Source: Fonsecaea monophora (lineage: Eukaryota; Ascomycota; Eurotiomycetes; Chaetothyriales; Herpotrichiellaceae). Taken from it: DNA of 64,000 nucleotides. The position numbers and the translations under genes are program-made. The stretch covers positions 51,801 to 115,800 of the forward strand of contig NW_019174031.1 of the NCBI RefSeq assembly GCF_001642475.1, read 5' to 3'. Each line of letters opens with the position of its first letter. The first letter of the stretch is position 1. The notes under the pieces were generated by a model. The model had not been told where the DNA came from, did not search any database, and saw only the letters and a list, made by a program, of their open reading frames with translations. Below are positions 33,590 to 45,055 of the stretch, in pieces.

Positions 33590-34687
33590 ATGTCATTGAC
33601 CGGACTCGGACTAAAAGGGTGAGTAACAAACAGCCTCCCGCCCCAGGCAATGTGGTACTTGTGGTCTGACTATTGCAAAGGGTCGCTCTCATCACTGGAG
33701 CAGGTGGTGCTCTTGGACGAGCGGTTGCTCTCCAATTTGCTCGTGATGGGGTCAGGCAGATCGCTGGCCTGGATCTCTCAAAGAAAGCATTGAGTGAGAC
33801 CGCTGCAGCGTTGACCGCTGAAGTCCCCGACGTGGATTTCCTGCAACTTGCAGTAGATATATCGGATGAGGAGCAGGTGGCTCGTGCCTTCAAGTCGACT
33901 ATCGATCGATTTGGTAGGATCGACTACGCTATCAACAACGCGGCCATTGCCGCGCCTTTCGTGCCAACTGGGGAAGCAACACTTGAAGCCTTCGAAAAGG
34001 TCCAGAGAATCAACCTGAGAGGCACCTGGCTCTGTGAGAGGGAAGAATTGAGACATATGGAGAAGCAAGAGCTGTTGGAGGCTCAGTAAGCGTGCCAGAA
34101 TCCGCCCACCATGATCCAACATTTGCGATGGTAATCCTGACTCGTCTCCAGTAACGGCCGAGCCCCTGGTAGGGGCTCGATTGTGGTGATTTCGTCCCTT
34201 CTCGGCATCCGAGCCATTCCCTTGGATGGACTGTACACTATCTCCAAGCATGGTTGGTCCTTACTTTGAGTCCATTGTGTGTACCATGTGCTGACCAGGA
34301 GTCTCCAGGGCTGATCGGCATGGTACGGACGGATGCGCTTGACTATGCAAAGCAAGGAATTCGAGTTAACGCTGTTTGCCCTGGGTAAGTATCTGACAGT
34401 TGGCGCGGAGATCGACTCACTGACCCGTTTGTCTCATCCAGATTCATCGATACTCCGTTGGTGACACCTACAATCCGGGAGTTGCTTGCTCCACAAATTG
34501 AAAAGACCCCCATGGGTAGATTGGCAAGTCCGCAAGAGGTAGCCGACGCGGTAGTCTACCTGTCAAGCGACAGAGCAAGCTATGTAACCGGGTCGGTGCT
34601 CTCGGTGAGTAGCTTTCATTCTTCGTCCCAGCGACCAGACCGAAGCTAATACCGAGACAGGTTGATGGAGGATACAGTGCACAGTAG
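33590..34687 (+). CDS. Short-chain dehydrogenase/reductase 2 (FabG-like), six exons
   Basis: Exons 33590-33618, 33681-34085, 34152-34252, 34309-34384, 34442-34604, 34661-34687; 266 residues with every phase consistent. Motifs are ITGAGGALGRAVA, AINNAAIA, Ser in VVISSLLG, Tyr-x3-Lys in LYTISKHG, NAVCPGFIDTP and VDGGYSAQ at the end. Acidic GLDLS after strand 2 suggests NAD(H). Five introns in 800 coding bases contrast with one intron in SDR1 and SDR3, so it is not a recent copy of either. Its stop lies about 300 bp from the convergent CPR stop. Confidence 0.9.
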
Positions 34688-34990
34688 AAGTCGGAAGTTT
34701 TACCACCATCTGACCTTCGGCCACCCGTTAAACTGGTCTGTTAGACTTTTGGCTTGGATATGATTTGACAGCGAATCTACAAACAGCCATGATTTCTTGG
34801 CATTGTCCCTGCAACTCTCCTGCCAATTAGTATAGTATCGTTTTCGGAAAGTCCAAGTGATACTTCTCGGTGGAGATGGATCACAATCAAATCGTGAGGC
34901 TGCGTGCTATCTACACAATACATGTCGGTCAAATGACGACATGTCAGCCCCAAGCTGCGAGCTCCAAATAACAATATTGCCCTCTGTGGT
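34688..34990. terminator. Convergent 3' region of SDR2 and CPR
   Basis: 303 bp between facing stop codons, A/T-richer than its surroundings; both polyadenylation sites must fall here. No gene. Confidence 0.4.
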
Positions 34991-37170
34991 TCAGGACCAT
35001 GCATCCTCTTGGTACTGATTCGCAGCTCTCATCTGCTTGACAACAGCAGCCGCCTCCGCAGGTGGGACGGCCCTTCGCTCGGAAATGATTTGTTCTAGCA
35101 GGCTACTCACGTCCTTTGCCATTGCCGCGTCGCCACAGACATAAAAGTGGGCATCTTTACTGAGGAGGGAACTGATCTCTGCGCCAAACTGACGTATTTT
35201 GTCTTGGACATATACCTTCTTGCTAGGAGTCTGGCGCGAGAATGCCGTGATCATTCTGAAGTTGGATCCGAGGATTCGTCCATATTCCTGGATCGTCCGT
35301 CAGCACAAAAGCCTGGAAGTGTGGTGCTAGGAAACTTGTCACTTACCGCCCATTCCTCCTCGTAGATGAAGTCTTCTTTTTGCTTGCGACAACCGAAGAA
35401 CAGCATGGTCAGTCCTACATCAAGCCCTGCCTTCCTTTGCTCTGATCGCTCCTGCACAAATGCTCTGAACGGCGCAACACCCGTGCCAGGACCGACCATG
35501 ATAATCGGCGTGGTGGTGCTGGCTGGTAGGCGGAATGTAGATGGTCGGATATACATAGCAACACGAACGCCGTCGTAGTGCTTGCGGGGTGGATCAACGG
35601 TATAGCGGGCGGCGTAGGGGTCTCGTGAAGAGACATTATTGTGCTTCTGTTCAAGGGCAAGGAGATAGTTGGTTGCCACGCCCTTGAAGCAAAGATCGGT
35701 GGATGCGATAGGGTGAGTTTCTACCTTGGTCGTGATGCTCAGTCGATGTTTCAACGCCAGTGATGACGATGATATAGAGTAGATGCGTGGTTGTAAGGCT
35801 ACAAGGCTTTCCAGCAGCATACTGAAAGGCACATTCTCCCATGTCGCGCCTTGGGCCACGAGCTCGAGCGTCTGGGAGATGTTCAGCTCTCGCTCAGTGA
35901 TCTGGCTGTGGAAGTAGTCTTTGTCGTTTCCTAGCTTTTCCATTTCTTCTCTGACATCCGCTGTAGGCGCGTAATTAGAGAGCTGCTGAATGAATTGTCG
36001 TGAAACCGAGGCCCCGATCTCCAGCCTGTATCGCACAATCGTGTCATAGGTGGTGGGGACAGGAAATGCCACTTTGGCAGTCCGCTCGATGGCCTTCACA
36101 TCAACGACAGTGTCACGTTTCGACTCCAATCCGAAAACCCGAAGGAATCGATCTACTTCCACACCCGAGTTCACAGGCAAGATAGAGACATGGTCGCCCG
36201 TCTCGTAACTCAGGTCCGAGCCCATCAGGTCGAACTCCATGTGCAGGCAGTTTCTGTCTTTGGCCTTAAATATCTGTCGAGCGACAGCCAGAGGAGCAGG
36301 GAAGGGGTTATGAGAGTCGAAAGGGCCTCTGAGGACACCCTGCAGCTGCAGTTTGTTGGGCTCGCCGAGATAGACCGCCGGGCTTGATTTGGAGAGGCCG
36401 GCGAGCTCAGAGACATCGAAGATAGGCTCATACACCGCAGTACGCTCGGTTAGGTTCATCTCTTGGGCCAGGGCTTTCCACATGGGTTCTTTCCAGACCA
36501 TAAAGTCTTCCTCTGTTGTCTTCTCTCCGTCGTCACCACGACCGGCCGGCGCAATTCGATGAGCACCAAGGCTTTCGAGAGTGGCGTCAATCTTCTTCGA
36601 GACAGCATTAAAGTGCTCGTACGTTGAATTTCCCAGGCCAAAGGATAAGTACTTCACGTTGGAAAGCGAAGAGCCTCCGTTGTCAAAGGTGACATCGTCA
36701 GCCGTGATAAAATTATAGAAGTCTTGCGCATTGTCCGTCGGCTCTCCTTCTCCGAAGGTGGCCATGATGAACATGGCGACAGCTGTGCTCGGGAACTCGT
36801 TCAAGTTGGTGCAATCGTAGTCTTCCAGGTTGGCCAGCATGGTCCTCAGTCCAAAGCGAGAGTGACCCTCCTTTGCGAGCCGCGCAGCAATGTCCTCGGC
36901 AAAGCCTGTTTGCGAGCCGAAGAAGATGACGCAGTTCTTGTCGGAGGCTTTCATTTGCTCAACAATGTTTCGGCTGCCATTGTTGGCCGGCAGTTTCTTG
37001 AAGCCGGAGGATTTTGCTGGTGGCTTCTTACTCGCAAAGTCCTGAAGATACCAGAGTGCTGCTACAATAAGGAAAACCAGGACAGTGGCGATCTCAGAGC
37101 CGCTGAGGGATCCTATCTTGTGCATGAGGATATCTGCATTGGCGGCAGATCCGAGCTTTGCTGATGCCAT
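34991..37170 (-). CDS. CPR: NADPH-cytochrome P450 reductase
   Basis: Exons 37170-35347 and 35287-34991 give 706 residues, the usual length. Order: an N-terminal anchor (IATVLVFLIVAALWYL), FMN-binding flavodoxin domain (FFGSQTGFAEDIA, ATFGEGEPTDN, FGLGNSTYEHF), the linker and FAD domain (PRIYSISSS, GVATNYL), and the NADPH domain (MVGPGTGVAPFRAF, FFGCRKQKEDFIY, YVCGDAAMAKDV). It passes electrons from NADPH to P450s on the ER. The last residues EDAWS keep the terminal Trp typical of the family. Its location between SDRs and P450s suggests a pathway-dedicated reductase. It could instead be the sole housekeeping copy; a genome count would decide. Confidence 0.95.
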
Positions 37171-38376
37171 TTTTGAAGGCGATGTTTTGTGGTTGAAGCG
37201 GTCAATGTCCTAGATTGTCAGAAGCTGCACAATCCATGCCCTGGTATACAGGGTTCAGGAGATATAGGGCCCAGCAGAGAGTGCTCTGTAGCCTTTTGTT
37301 CAGACCCATGCTCTGGCCTCTCCTCCACAGTGCCGGGGCTCTTCATGGGGTTGCAATGCTCCTGGCTGGACTCGCATACTCTGGCATGTAGCCATGGTGC
37401 TAATTGTCCGCATTCCGCAGCGCTATGGTACACATAGGCTAGCCAGGCTATTTGCCCGAGCTCATCTCCAGGTGTATTCGTCTCTAGGTATTGGCATAGA
37501 TTTACCCAGATTCGGGGGGTTTTCGGGGCATATTCTGGGGCGACGTGGAGCCAACTGGACCCCCGTGCTATCAGATTCCAATCCCCGGACCAAAATCTGG
37601 ATGGTCTCGGAGCCTAGATGGTTGATGTCATATCACTGATCGAAATGGCCCAACTACACGAGCAGCACGCGTGTCGGACCAGAAAGTGTGGTCGAGCAGA
37701 GTGCCAATATTCAGCGGCGACAGTCCGCCTGGTCTTGGCACCACCCGCTTTGGACTGTAGCCTGCCGCTTTATTCCAACATCATGTGACCTGGTTCAACT
37801 TCACTCCAGTCTCAGCTAGGAGGACCACGCAGGTGCCTAGAATGTTCAAAGGATGGTTCCTCAAAGTTGTTTCTCTGGAGGAGAATAGAGCAGCTGAGCT
37901 AGCTGCATGGCCGTGACTGCTTCATGCATGCACTTTATGGCTCCAATTGTCTAGACTTAAAGTCTCAACCACATCTACTTACATCACCCAATGGCATCAA
38001 GATTGAAAGTCATGGTCTGCCCTCTTGCACAGAAAGCACGGGCTGTCAAAACGCTTGTGGCGCTCGGTGCCGAAGCTGGTCCCTGCAATATCATGAGTGG
38101 CTTTCCGAGACAGCCGTCTCTAATGGGCAGTGGCTCAAGGCAAAGCGGTGGATGTGAATGCGATTTGCACATATGTATAGCTCTAATGGGGTGGAGATCT
38201 CGCTCTTCCTCACGATGCTTGTCATGTTCTAATACCGTCAATAGGTCTGTCATTCATACCAAAACCCTGATAAATCAATAGTATTGGGGCCTACATTGAC
38301 TCCAGATATTTCTCAACGCGTACACAGATGCTCCCACATGGAATGGCAGTGATGAAGTCATGACTGCTAGGAATAG
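37171..38376. promoter_or_regulatory. 1.2-kb region upstream of CPR
   Basis: No gene. About 330-420 bp upstream of the CPR ATG are several C/G runs (TTCGGGGG, TTCGGGGC, TCTGGGGCG) and TCCCCGGACC at 37582-37591, identical to a decamer upstream of the tannase. Confidence 0.4.
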
Positions 38377-39098
38377 GGAAGGTTGGATTGTTGTTCGAAC
38401 AATGACTTGGTACGAGCTGTAGTTGAAAGAATACATTCCCGAGTTCCTTATGAGCGTCTTTGGCACTCTACCTGACGCAGGCTTCGCCTTGTACATTGGC
38501 ATGCACGGAGGAGGCCATGCCGCAGATTATTAAAAGAACAACGATTGGTTCCACTGGCCCGTCCAGCTCGGCGCCGTCTACGTGTATATGGGTTTCGCTG
38601 ACTAAATTGTTAGTGGAAAATACAAGGACAACCACTTGGGTCACGCACTTTACGCTATCCGCTCAAGTTCCGATTGAGATGCTCATAATAAACATGCCCC
38701 TGAACACCCCTTTCGCCTTGAAGAATGCTCCTCAGAGCCCTTCATACACTCCAGACTCTCAAGCCACCTCATTTATCGACTCTAACAAGATCTACCTTTG
38801 AGTTACTTGGGCGGAGGCATTGTGTCTACTCCTTGTCCATCAACCTGGCTGACCGACTAGCCGCGGCCCACATGTCTGTTGGAAACCTGGAGATGTTCAA
38901 CTCGACATTTTTGTCAACACGCCTATCTGTTTGTGAGTTGGTGACGAACACTTCGCCTACGATCGTAATACTCACACGGTGGGTTTGGCCTTCAAGCTCA
39001 ACGCTCTCGCATCACGCCACCAAGGCTACTTCCCACGGCTCCGTCCTGCTTGCAACATCGAACTCGATCCAAAAATGGCCGTGCGAGCGTCTTTCCTA
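38377..39098 (+). pseudogene. Relic of an alpha/beta-hydrolase gene
   Basis: The plus frame from about 38377 reads like a hydrolase N-terminal half: LKEYIPEFLMSVFGTLP, then FALYIGMHGGGHAADY with the oxyanion-type HGGG. It is broken by TAG, TAA, TAA and TGA codons. After frame changes the text resumes as LADRLAAAHMSVG (38850s) and GDEHFAYDRNTHTVGLAF (38940-39000), which match the C-terminal part of fungal esterase/peptidase-like hydrolases. The relic stops at TGA 39096-39098. Codon signal is obvious but the gene cannot be expressed as a full protein. Confidence 0.55.
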
Positions 39099-40386
39099 CT
39101 GACTGTAGCTCCACAAGGACACCAACTGTTCAACTACCTCCGAGGCGACCTTTGAAGCTGCGAGCAACTCCTTCGCCGGCCGAGCTGGGGATTCTCTTGT
39201 CGGAGACTATGGCTGACTTCAACGCGAAGTCAAGGCGTATCTGCGCGCAGACGGCGAGAAAAAGCGGCGTTTTGGCACCTGTACGGTGAGCGTCGCCGAA
39301 GGGACCAAGAAATTGATACTGGATGCACGGGGCGATGACTAACCAGTGGATCAGAGAAGCAGCCCAACGGCCTAGCTAAGGAGTGGGCTGACGAGACCAA
39401 GGTGTTACCATACATGATTCACGGATGAACGGGATGCTCTAGCGAAAGATGGCTCAATCGATATTGTGCTTTGACCCTGTAAACTATTCACAATATTGAG
39501 TTGGTAATGGACCACACCAGATGGATTCCTTCTAGACTGAGTGCCGCTACTGTAGTAAGAACTAGCAAGCATGCGTACACTGCTGCGGTGGACTCGGATA
39601 GCTTCCAGAAGAGTGCATGATTTATTCGGTCCACCGGCTCACCTGCTCTGATGTTGACTTCACTATCACCTCGAACCTTTCTAGGTGTGATTAGCCTAAC
39701 CTTTCCATTTTATCAAATACTAATATATATATATATATTAAATCAACAGAATTCCTTCCACAATTCCTCGCTAGGACTGGTCAAACAAGCATCGGCTTGT
39801 AGACGTGCTGGCGACGAATTGTCAACAACGCTCCGCCTTCGAACGATAGAAAGACAGGTACAAGGGGCATACAGTCAGTATCACTGACCTCCCTACCTCA
39901 TCCACCTCCTCCTTCCTTCCCTGCGCAAAATGACAACGAAAAAAAACCCTGCGAACCCGGGTTTTCGCTCACCACATCCTCCCTTTCGACTGGAGGTTGT
40001 GGCAGAGTTTTTGATTGTCGTCGGCAAAGCGATCTGGTCTTGGCATTGGTGTCGTTTTTAAAACCATCTATGAGGTCCTTGCCCCTCTGACCCTTCGATT
40101 CGCCCTTATATGAACGGCCCAGTTCTGTCCTGCACCTTCGTCTGCACATCGCCCTCCCGTCACCAAATCAGGATCTGAAAAGTGTCCCTCGAGGGTTTGT
40201 CGCTTTCTGCATATACATGAACAGTCCCCTTCTCCCAGCATGCTTAAGAGCACATGCGACCTGGCAACATGTTTCATGTTAGCACCAGCCCGACCACCAC
40301 GGAAATGATATACAGTACCAGTGTACAGAACCATATATTAATAAAACAGGAACTAGCATTTTCTCGAAAAACCTAGAGACGTATCG
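39099..40386. other. Intergenic with decayed coding traces and a TA microsatellite
   Basis: A plus-strand stretch near 39140-39330 reads EVKAYLRADGEKKRRFG and VAEGTKKLILDARG between stops, perhaps another relic. A TA dinucleotide run lies at about 39720-39741. Nothing intact. Confidence 0.35.
39720..39741. repeat. TA microsatellite
   Basis: About ten TA units in a row, in non-coding sequence. Confidence 0.8.
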
Positions 40387-41230
40387 ATGGCCAACACTGG
40401 TGCCTCCGAGCCACCTGATCTCATCACCAAGGTTAAAATTGACCATCTGTCGCACAAATTTACTACGTGGACTCATATACAGCGCTTGCGGCTGAAGTCC
40501 TACGTGCAAGGGACAGATTGGGAGGTATCGGCATCGCTTGCCAGCAACTTGAGAACAACTTGGCTAGGTAGAATCCAGATTCAGGTAAATTTTACTATCA
40601 CTTCGCAAATATGCTGGGTGACTTTGGGGTGACTTTGTTCCGCTCCTTGACAGGCAATTGCAGCCCTTGAAGAGCTTCTTGGATAGGATGCGACATCTAC
40701 GTTGACGGTGCCAAGCTGGACAAGATAGCAAGCTGCCCAGCCAACACCCGCAGACAGAATTCAAAACGACGTTAATGGCACTGAAAAGTACAAGAGAACA
40801 CACACTGGGTCTTTTGAAACACCATAGGCACGAACTGGGGCAGATTACGGTGCTGGACATAAGACCAGCTTCCACCAAGTCAGAAATTCTTACCACCCCG
40901 GGCACAAATAGGTGGTCGAGATCCGCAGTTCTACCTCCTACGGCAACCTGTTCGGACCCAGTGTCACGACTTTAGGCTCCGCGATGGCGGTCAAAGACCA
41001 TCTTGATAGTTTCAACAGATGGTTCATGCTTCCGAATAAAGTCGTAGTATCTATCAACAATAGAGTCCGCTGGTCAATATACGGGCAAACATTGACACTC
41101 CATCTGGGTCTCTGCTCTCGGTCGTTAACGACGAAATCAACAAGATCCAGAAGTTTGCGGACGCGGTTGCCGAGTTGTACGACTACCTCAACTGCATGAA
41201 TCCACTTTCGGACGCCGCGAATGTGAACTA
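40387..41230 (+). pseudogene. Possible remnant of a HeLo-like (prion-inhibition) domain gene
   Basis: Disconnected plus-strand pieces read as helical, charged protein: LITKVKIDHLSHKFTTW from 40420, LGLLKHHRHELGQITVLDI from 40810, then INNRVRWSIYG near 41060 and NDEINKIQKFADAVAELYDY near 41130-41190 in another frame. The order (a KxxxLxxRFxxW helix, later an RVRW segment, then a KF..AVAELYDYL helix) recalls fungal HeLo-like N-terminal domains of incompatibility proteins. Stops and frame changes lie between pieces. The family link is a weak pattern match. Confidence 0.25.
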
Positions 41231-41726
41231 ATGCGGCGGCCACTATCATTCAAGTAGCTCAAATGGAACCTTAATGACGTGACAAAAATCATAGGATACT
41301 AACGCATACACTTGGTCGATTTCGAAGGAAAAGGATTGACTATATAGTGACCCTCGATGTCTCTGACAAAATACTTGATTGACTGACTCACTGCTTACTT
41401 TGCTTCTTCACGGCCGTCCTCACGCTGCTAAAGCTAGTCATGGCTCATCTTACGTGCCGGGATGCTCAGGTCTGCAAATGGAAGTGGACTTCGGAGAGGA
41501 CAAGATACGCTGCTGACCTAAGTGGCATTGGGCAGTGATTAATTCCGAGTGCCGTGTATCAGACAGTGCCATTCTGTACGACTGGTTACGGTGGAGGTTG
41601 TGGCTATCTTGTGGAAGAGAAACAGATAAGTGATGTATTTATAACATACGTGCTCGATACTGCACTCGGTCTTGTGGAAGTTTGTATCATGGGAGAGAGC
41701 TACTTAAATCTCTTGACATCCCAATC
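41231..41726. other. Intergenic, 3' side of P450-1
   Basis: About 500 bp without supported features. Confidence 0.4.
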
Positions 41727-43727
41727 TCACTCAAATGGTGCAAGATCCTTTAACGACTTCTCATACTCGCGCTTGACTACTGCAACGTGCTTCTCGCTCC
41801 TTGGCTTGAATATAACTTTGAAAGGATGTGGTGCGTGCAAGAGGCCGTTCGAGTAGTCCTCTGGATCCAGAGATATAGTTTTGCCTGTTCTAGGGTCGAC
41901 CGGTTCTTTAATTTCAAAAGCCCAGATCAGCTTCGCGACGATTCGCCATTGATTGCGCTCGGCCAAGTGGACACCAGGGCACATTCGACGGCCAGCCCCG
42001 TATCCATAGTGATGTACATCAATGTTAGCGGAAAGGACGTCAACGGGAGGAGGTAAACTTATCTCTCAATTTATAGTCCGCGCTCCCGGCATAGTCATTC
42101 GCCAATTTGTGGTGATTTATGTATCGGTCGGGATTGAATTGGAACGGGTCATCGTATCCTTCTCTTTCCATGTGGTGGACAGCCCAGATAGGAAGAAAGA
42201 CCGTCGAGCCCTTGGGGATGAACATGCCTTCATACCAATCATCTTCGGCAGTGCTGCGAGGGAGGCCCGTTGCCACACTAGTTTTAGATCAGCGGAGATA
42301 TCGTGGGGCAGAATGAGACATTCTACTCACGCCGGCCGCCATCTCATACCCTCCTTTACGATTGAGTTCACATAGGGCAGCCGGGAAAAGTCCGACCACT
42401 CAGGCATCCTTCATTCACGTCAGTTTCGATCTTAACAGAGGCTGCTTCTCAGAAGTCTCACCGTTGGCTTCCGCAGACATCAACCATTTGCTTGTATGCC
42501 TTCTCTTGAACCCATGGATTCTTGGCCAGTGCTAGAATCATGGTTAACATGGAGGACGAGGTTGTCTCGGCTCCCCCTTCTACCAACTCTCCGAAGAGCT
42601 GGTCCAAGGCGTGTTGTGACATGGGGAAGCCTTTCTTGTTATACTCGTCGAGGAGTCTGTCTGCAAGAGACACTCGATGGTCACCTCTAGCACGGCGCTC
42701 GTCAACCAGGCGTCGAGCTTTTGTCCAAATGTCGTGCATGCCTTTTCCAGCCGTCCGTGCGCGTCTCTTCCAGAATGCAAATCGCTCTGGCACTAACTTC
42801 AGGAAGGGGTACTCGTCGACTGGGGGATTTGCCCCTGGCTCGAGGGCTTCTCCAAACTATTCGTGTTGGTCAGTCAATGTTTGGCCAGGAGAAGGGCACC
42901 GAGGCTTACCAAGTTGAGAGCATCATAGACAGCCTATATCGATTAGCCAGTGTGTGGTCGAGGTACAGTGTCAGGGACTCACATGACCCCAGAAGTTCTC
43001 AAATGTAGGGCCTCTATGCCCGTAGATCAAAATACATGCAATGGATGAAGTAGTCCGTCGGACATGGTTGTAGAAATTCTCGGGTCCCGTCAAAAGCTGA
43101 TGGGTCAAGACAGTGACCCTGCTGGCGGTCAGAGATGCCACGAATACTTTGTCCGCCTTGCACTTACTCGGCATCTTGCACCTTTGCAGCACTCTCATCT
43201 AAGATCCTAGGCTTCTCCGGGTTAAACCACGATGACTTGGTTTCGGACAAACCCATACTCACCGAGAAATTGTGGGTTGCGATCCGACGCTTCTCCTTTG
43301 TCTCTACCGTGTTTGGGGCAAACACAATGCTGTCGCCAGAAGTGATGATATCGGCAACATAATTCTTGGGCCGTTCAGCATATATTAACCCTTTCTTGTC
43401 CCAGAGCTCATGGATGGCCTTCTTGTCACAAACAACAATCACATTTCGAGGGCCGAACTTGAGGGAGTAAACTCCTCCATACTGCAGACTCCACTCCTTG
43501 AACCTGGACACTTGCTGTGAGTGACAAGTATTAGGTATGAATGTTAGGCAGAGATCTCACTGCTTGTAAAGTCCGGTGACGGGGACCTGGTGCAGATTCC
43601 CGAGCAATGGTAAGGTTGGAGGTCCTGGTGGCATACGAGGGTCACGTCTGCCAATCCGCAATATCTTGAAAAGACCGGCAACGACAATGGCCACTACGCC
43701 AAGATGAAAGAGAGTGATTTCGAACAT
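41727..43727 (-). CDS. Cytochrome P450 monooxygenase 1 (P450-1)
   Basis: Nine exons: 43727-43561, 43503-43263, 43211-43168, 43118-42983, 42933-42910, 42856-42462, 42408-42331, 42277-42063, 42013-41727; 528 residues with all phases consistent. N-terminal anchor FHLGVVAIVVAGLF, proline hinge MPPGPPTLPLLGN, I-helix oxygen motif EGGAETTSS, ExxR in KEGMRWRP, PERF-type FNPDRY, and haem loop YGAGRRMCPG with the Cys ligand. It is ER-bound and needs CPR. The build resembles fungal OrdA-like (CYP64-type) enzymes. Intron 8 has AT-AC ends. Exon 5 is only 24 nt (AVYDALNL). Paralogue of P450-2 at 49371. Confidence 0.93.
42014..42062 (-). other. AT-AC intron of P450-1
   Basis: 49 nt, starting ATAAGTTTACC and ending GATGTAC, with a CTAAC branch site near the 3' end. 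There is no AG between the donor region and the haem-loop codons, so GT-AG splicing is impossible here. Joining at these ends gives Arg-Asp-His-Tyr-Gly-Tyr directly before GAGRR. Confidence 0.8.
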
Positions 43728-44263
43728 CCTTGGGGTGAATTGACCTTGCCAAGGCCTTCAACAGTAATAAGGTAGAGTAAAATGCAAGGAGTGCTGATAA
43801 TAAATGCTTCCGAACTAGCTCAATGGATTGGAAGTAATTCATGATATAAGTATAAGGCCCGCCCAAAGGCTCTGTGCATTCTAAGGTCATCATGCTTGCA
43901 TTTACCCACAACCAGATTATGGCAAGCGGTTGAATTCAGCGGTATGTTATCGGGCGGTCCTGACGGTCAGTGCTATATCGCACCCTGCGGGAGTTTCACG
44001 GTCGCGGGGGATTTACATCTCAAATGTGGGGAGCCATTCGGGCGGTCAGATCTCACGGACAACAAACAGGAGCATCATTTACAGCTCATATATCCAATGG
44101 CCCGTAGGACTTGTTATGTAAGAAAGATATAATATTAGGATGGATTCACAGCAGTGGCATATTCACCTGCTTCCTGTCATTCCTATATAGACACACAAGG
44201 GCAAAAGACAAGACGCTTGCTCGATACATTCATATTCCGCGTTGAAGGCTATCCGCGATTGCA
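43728..44263. promoter_or_regulatory. Divergent promoter: P450-1 / SnoaL-like gene
   Basis: 536 bp. It holds two direct copies of TCGGGCGGTC (43950-43959 and 44038-44047), plus CACGGTCGCGGG. CTATATAG at 44183-44190 lies about 75 bp before the SnoaL start, and a TATA-like stretch lies about 120 bp before the P450-1 start on the other strand. The repeated CGG-containing decamer is a candidate site for TF1 or TF2. Confidence 0.5.
44183..44190 (+). promoter_or_regulatory. TATA-like box of SnoaL-like gene
   Basis: CTATATAG, about 75 bp upstream of ATG 44264. Confidence 0.4.
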
Positions 44264-44950
44264 ATGGCTGCCAACAACTCCAACGAAGGATGGTATGACG
44301 AGGTAACATTATCCTCCACAGAATGATGGCGCAGCTCTGACAAAAGATAGACGGCTTACTCGACGCCCGAGGACGCCTTAAAGAAGATGACATTTCCCCC
44401 CAGCAAAGTACTCTTTTCCTCGTCTCAAGATAGAGTCTTCTTTATTCTGACCGAAACCCTTTAGTTGCACAAACCGGAGCTGTATCAAGAAGAGCAGGAG
44501 ATCCTGAACCACATCTGCGGCTGGTCCCACGTGATGAACAAGCTCTTTAATCAGTCCATCGAGCCTGGGCGGCCTTTCTACGACTTTGACGACGCCATGA
44601 CATACGATATCTACGGTTTCACCCCTCGAGGCGGGATGTTGGAGCACTACAACCAGACGTTCCACTATTTCTCCAACTCGAGATTCGAAATGAAGGACCT
44701 GGAGCCTGTGGCGACGTCCAAGACCTCGGGGTACATCACCATGATGCAGCGCCTAGTGGGTGGCACATCTGATGACGGTATCAAGTTCGAGATGACATAC
44801 CGTATCACTTATATTCTTGCAAAGATTGACGGAGCTTGGAAGTTTGTTCATGAGCATGTTTCTTTCCCGGTTGAAATGTCAACCATGAAGGCCGATCCCA
44901 CATGCACCATCGATCCCCTCAAGGCTTTTAAAGGTATCGCCAGCCAGTAG
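44264..44950 (+). CDS. SnoaL-like (NTF2 superfamily) protein
   Basis: Likely exons 44264-44302 (MAANNSNEGWYDE), 44347 to about 44407-44419, and 44465-44950. The second donor is uncertain: GTACTC at 44408 breaks the phase, while a weaker GTCTCA at 44420 keeps it. The last exon has the SnoaL core: FYDFDDAMTYDIYGF, HYNQTFHYFSNSRFEMKDLE, and a beta-sheet ending RITYILAKIDGAWKFVHEHVS. The fold hosts polyketide cyclases, ketosteroid isomerases and epoxide hydrolases. The DGAWKFVHEH strand is typical of fungal SnoaL-like tailoring proteins. Reaction not assignable. It shares a promoter with P450-1, which argues for the same pathway. Confidence 0.82.
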
Positions 44951-45055
44951 CCACGAGTGCAGCTGGACAACAAGTACATAGGTCTAGGGGACTGATAAAG
45001 TCACCTAACATTGTCACAAAGTCATGACCATTTATTAGAGACTGCAGTAATCTAT

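Noticed and set aside
43212..43262. Treating the 43212-43262 segment of P450-1 as coding
   Set aside because: The frame is open through it, but it begins GTGAGT and ends AG, and its removal restores the NFS-PRILDE alignment to P450-2, so it is an intron.
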